Assembly (NCBI GenBank): GCA_036524155.1
Contig: DATDCV010000229.1
Location: 1-6,819 of the forward strand
Reading direction: 5' to 3'
Source of the DNA: DATDCV01 sp036524155
GTDB lineage: Bacteria > Verrucomicrobiota > Verrucomicrobiia > Limisphaerales > UBA8199
Length of the DNA: 6,819 bases
Shown here: positions 5,277 to 6,819 of the stretch, piece after piece
How positions within the stretch are numbered: position 1 is the first letter of the stretch
How the letters are laid out: each line of letters starts with the position of its first letter
Notes under the pieces: generated by a model
Told to the model about the DNA's origin: nothing
The model's input: only the letters and a program-made list of their open reading frames with translations
Databases searched by the model: none
Position numbers and translations under genes: made by a program

Positions 5277-6767
5277 TCAGGCTAAGTCCACCTGCAGGAA
5301 GCCGCGTTCGATCATTTTGCGGACCAAGTCGGCAAAATCGTCGAAGGCAAAGCCCTGGGGCAAGTCGCCGGCGGCGGCGGCCTGGCGAAAGATATCTTCA
5401 ACCGAGTGTTTTCCTTCGAGACGAGCCAGTAAAGGCACAATCCAGGCATCGGGCCGCAGAGCGGCTTCAAAGCCTTCCGCGATCGAGAAGACGAATTCCG
5501 CCGGAACGAGCTCGCCGTCGCGGACGGTGTGGCGAACGGTCAGCTCGAGGCGTGGGGCAAGCCGCGGACGCGACCCGGCCAGCCAGTGGTTGATGTCGGC
5601 ACGGCGGCAGTGCGCGCGCCACCTCAACAGCCGATCGAAATCCGCCGCGCAGCCTTCTGGTGAGAGTTGAATCCGCAGCGGTTCGTCCGGAACGGTTTGG
5701 GCGTACCGCCGCAGAAACAACGCCCCGTACACGAACTGGCGAGTGCCGAGGGAACGCAATCGGGCGACCAGGTCGCGTGCTTGTTCCTGGCTGATCTGTT
5801 GACCGCGCTTGCGAATGGATTCCACGACGCCCTCGACGGTGAGAACTTTCTCAAGTCCGAACACGATATCGAATTGATCACCCGCAGTTCCCAGCCATTC
5901 GCGCGCGCGCTGCTCGAACGGCCGCTCGGCGGTATCCCGGGCGACGCAAAGAATGACACACGTGCCGCCCGTGCGCAGATGCGTCGGCAGCTCCTCGACA
6001 ATCCGGCGGGTAATTTCCTCCCCGGTATCACCCGCATCCCGATAGACCATCTTAGGTCCTGTGGCCGGCACAAAGGGCGGGTGCGCAGAGATCAGGTCGA
6101 ACTGGCTTCCGGCGACGGGGGCATACAGATCGCCGCACGCGCTGGTGATCTCGACGCCGTTCAGGCGGGCGTTGAAGTCGGCGAAGAATGCGGCGCGACC
6201 AGTGACATCCGCGGACACAGATCGCCGCGCCGTGCGTGAGAGGTGCAAGGCGCCGATGCCAGTCCCCCCGCACAGGTCAAGGGCGTCGCCGGCAGAGGCC
6301 AGCGGCAACAGGTTGAGAAACCTGAGCGTCCCCGCGTAAATGGCCGGGAAGACCACGTCTTCCTCCGGTATGCACGACCCGCCTTCCGGGTCATCGCGCC
6401 GGTCCGAAGCGACCACGAAACCGTCGACGGGATAAACCCAGACCGGACAGACCAGCGCACCGGGAGTTTTGTGCGCCGGGCGGAGAAGACCCAGAGCGGT
6501 TAGGGCAGAGAGCGTCGCCGGGCCGCACGCCGCGGAGGATTCCGCCTCCGAAACGGGGACGCCCCGCACGAATGCCTCAAGGCACCAGCGCAAGCTGGCG
6601 GACAACTTATCCGCCGGCAATTCATCCCAGCGCACCAACCCCAAATCACTCATGTCGCGCAGGCCGAGGGTCTGGCACAAGTTCGAGGCGTTGAAGCCGG
6701 TGTCGGCGAAGAAATCGCGAACGCGCGCGAACTGAGGCGTCGTGCCGAGGTGCAAAGGCGAGCTCAT
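5277..6767 (-). CDS. Class I SAM-dependent methyltransferase, HemK-like, with extra C-terminal domain
   Basis: This is a 496-residue protein if ATG 6767 is used. The frame stays open to the right edge of the window (a TTG at 6815 would add 16 residues), so an upstream start is not excluded. Residues 1-150 are a helical N-terminal region resembling the domain before the catalytic core in large HemK-related enzymes. The SAM-binding motif I is ALDLCGGTGIGALHLS (D164 to G170), followed by a motif II-like stretch ADVTGRAAFFADFNARLNG. Motif IV reads HPPF (residues 229-232) where N6/N5 methyltransferases have (N/D)PP(Y/F). The next block, YRDAGDTGEEITRRIVEELP, is typical of small-domain (MTS) methyltransferases. 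Residues from about 330 form a separate C-terminal part, ending in a helical segment (FDDFADLVRKMIERGFLQVD) that may be winged-helix-like. The substrate is unknown; protein or RNA is more likely than DNA, but this is inference. Its stop (TGA, 5277-5279) lies 45 bases from the transposon. Confidence 0.9.
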   Translation of the reverse strand: MSSPLHLGTTPQFARVRDFFADTGFNASNLCQTLGLRDMSDLGLVRWDELPADKLSASLRWCLEAFVRGVPVSEAESSAACGPATLSALTALGLLRPAHKTPGALVCPVWVYPVDGFVVASDRRDDPEGGSCIPEEDVVFPAIYAGTLRFLNLLPLASAGDALDLCGGTGIGALHLSRTARRSVSADVTGRAAFFADFNARLNGVEITSACGDLYAPVAGSQFDLISAHPPFVPATGPKMVYRDAGDTGEEITRRIVEELPTHLRTGGTCVILCVARDTAERPFEQRAREWLGTAGDQFDIVFGLEKVLTVEGVVESIRKRGQQISQEQARDLVARLRSLGTRQFVYGALFLRRYAQTVPDEPLRIQLSPEGCAADFDRLLRWRAHCRRADINHWLAGSRPRLAPRLELTVRHTVRDGELVPAEFVFSIAEGFEAALRPDAWIVPLLARLEGKHSVEDIFRQAAAAGDLPQGFAFDDFADLVRKMIERGFLQVDLA

Positions 6768-6819
6768 CAAGGTCGCTTTCTGGAGGAGTCCAAAGTGGGC
6801 CGACGGACCGCCCAAGTTG

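Noticed and set aside
4793..5593. A 266-codon plus-strand reading frame across the transposase start, the element end and the methyltransferase 3' end
   Set aside because: It is antisense to two well-supported genes and crosses the transposon boundary, so it would have arisen by the insertion; its translation shows no recognisable domain.

Overview
The window comes from a GC-rich bacterial chromosome, most likely a member of the Verrucomicrobiota (Limisphaerales/Pedosphaera-like). Two features suggest this. One is the style of the transposase (MARRLRLQFEGAIYHVMNRGD, HLFSGRYKA, YVHLNPVRA). The other is the C-terminal tail of the secreted propeller protein (ASVDLHHWMNLT, DPEATNFPYRFYR), a form I associate with secreted Verrucomicrobiota proteins. 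The assignment rests on recall of these family styles, not on a search.

Layout from left to right. (1) <1-971, plus strand: the 3' part of an X-prolyl dipeptidyl-peptidase (family S15), entering from outside the window with its catalytic His visible. (2) 972-1427: no intact gene. It holds a decayed C-terminal remnant of a nucleotidyltransferase-like gene (1061-1327) and a short leader for the next gene. (3) 1428-3017, plus: a secreted beta-propeller protein with about ten 39-42 residue repeats carrying Asp-box-like S-x-D-G-x-x-W motifs, a proline-rich linker and a C-terminal beta domain. (4) 3014-4069, minus: a multi-pass membrane zinc metalloprotease of the M50/site-2 type with an unusual extracytoplasmic N-terminal domain. 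Its stop codon overlaps that of the propeller gene. (5) 4202-5231: a compact mobile element made of a REP-associated (Y1, HUH) transposase gene on the minus strand between perfect 19-bp inverted repeats. (6) 5277 to about 6767 (open to the right edge), minus: a class I SAM-dependent methyltransferase of HemK-like type with an extra C-terminal domain.

The genes do not form an obvious operon or a recognisable defence or biosynthetic system; most look like unrelated single units. The most informative structure is the mobile element. Removing it between its 19-bp inverted repeats rejoins the flanks into a perfect hairpin (AAGCAT-TCTA-ATGCTT), which suggests that the element entered the loop of a stem-loop between the methyltransferase and protease genes. 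The second point of interest is the tail-to-tail pair of a secreted propeller and a membrane protease. I see no strong evidence for a wholly new system here.
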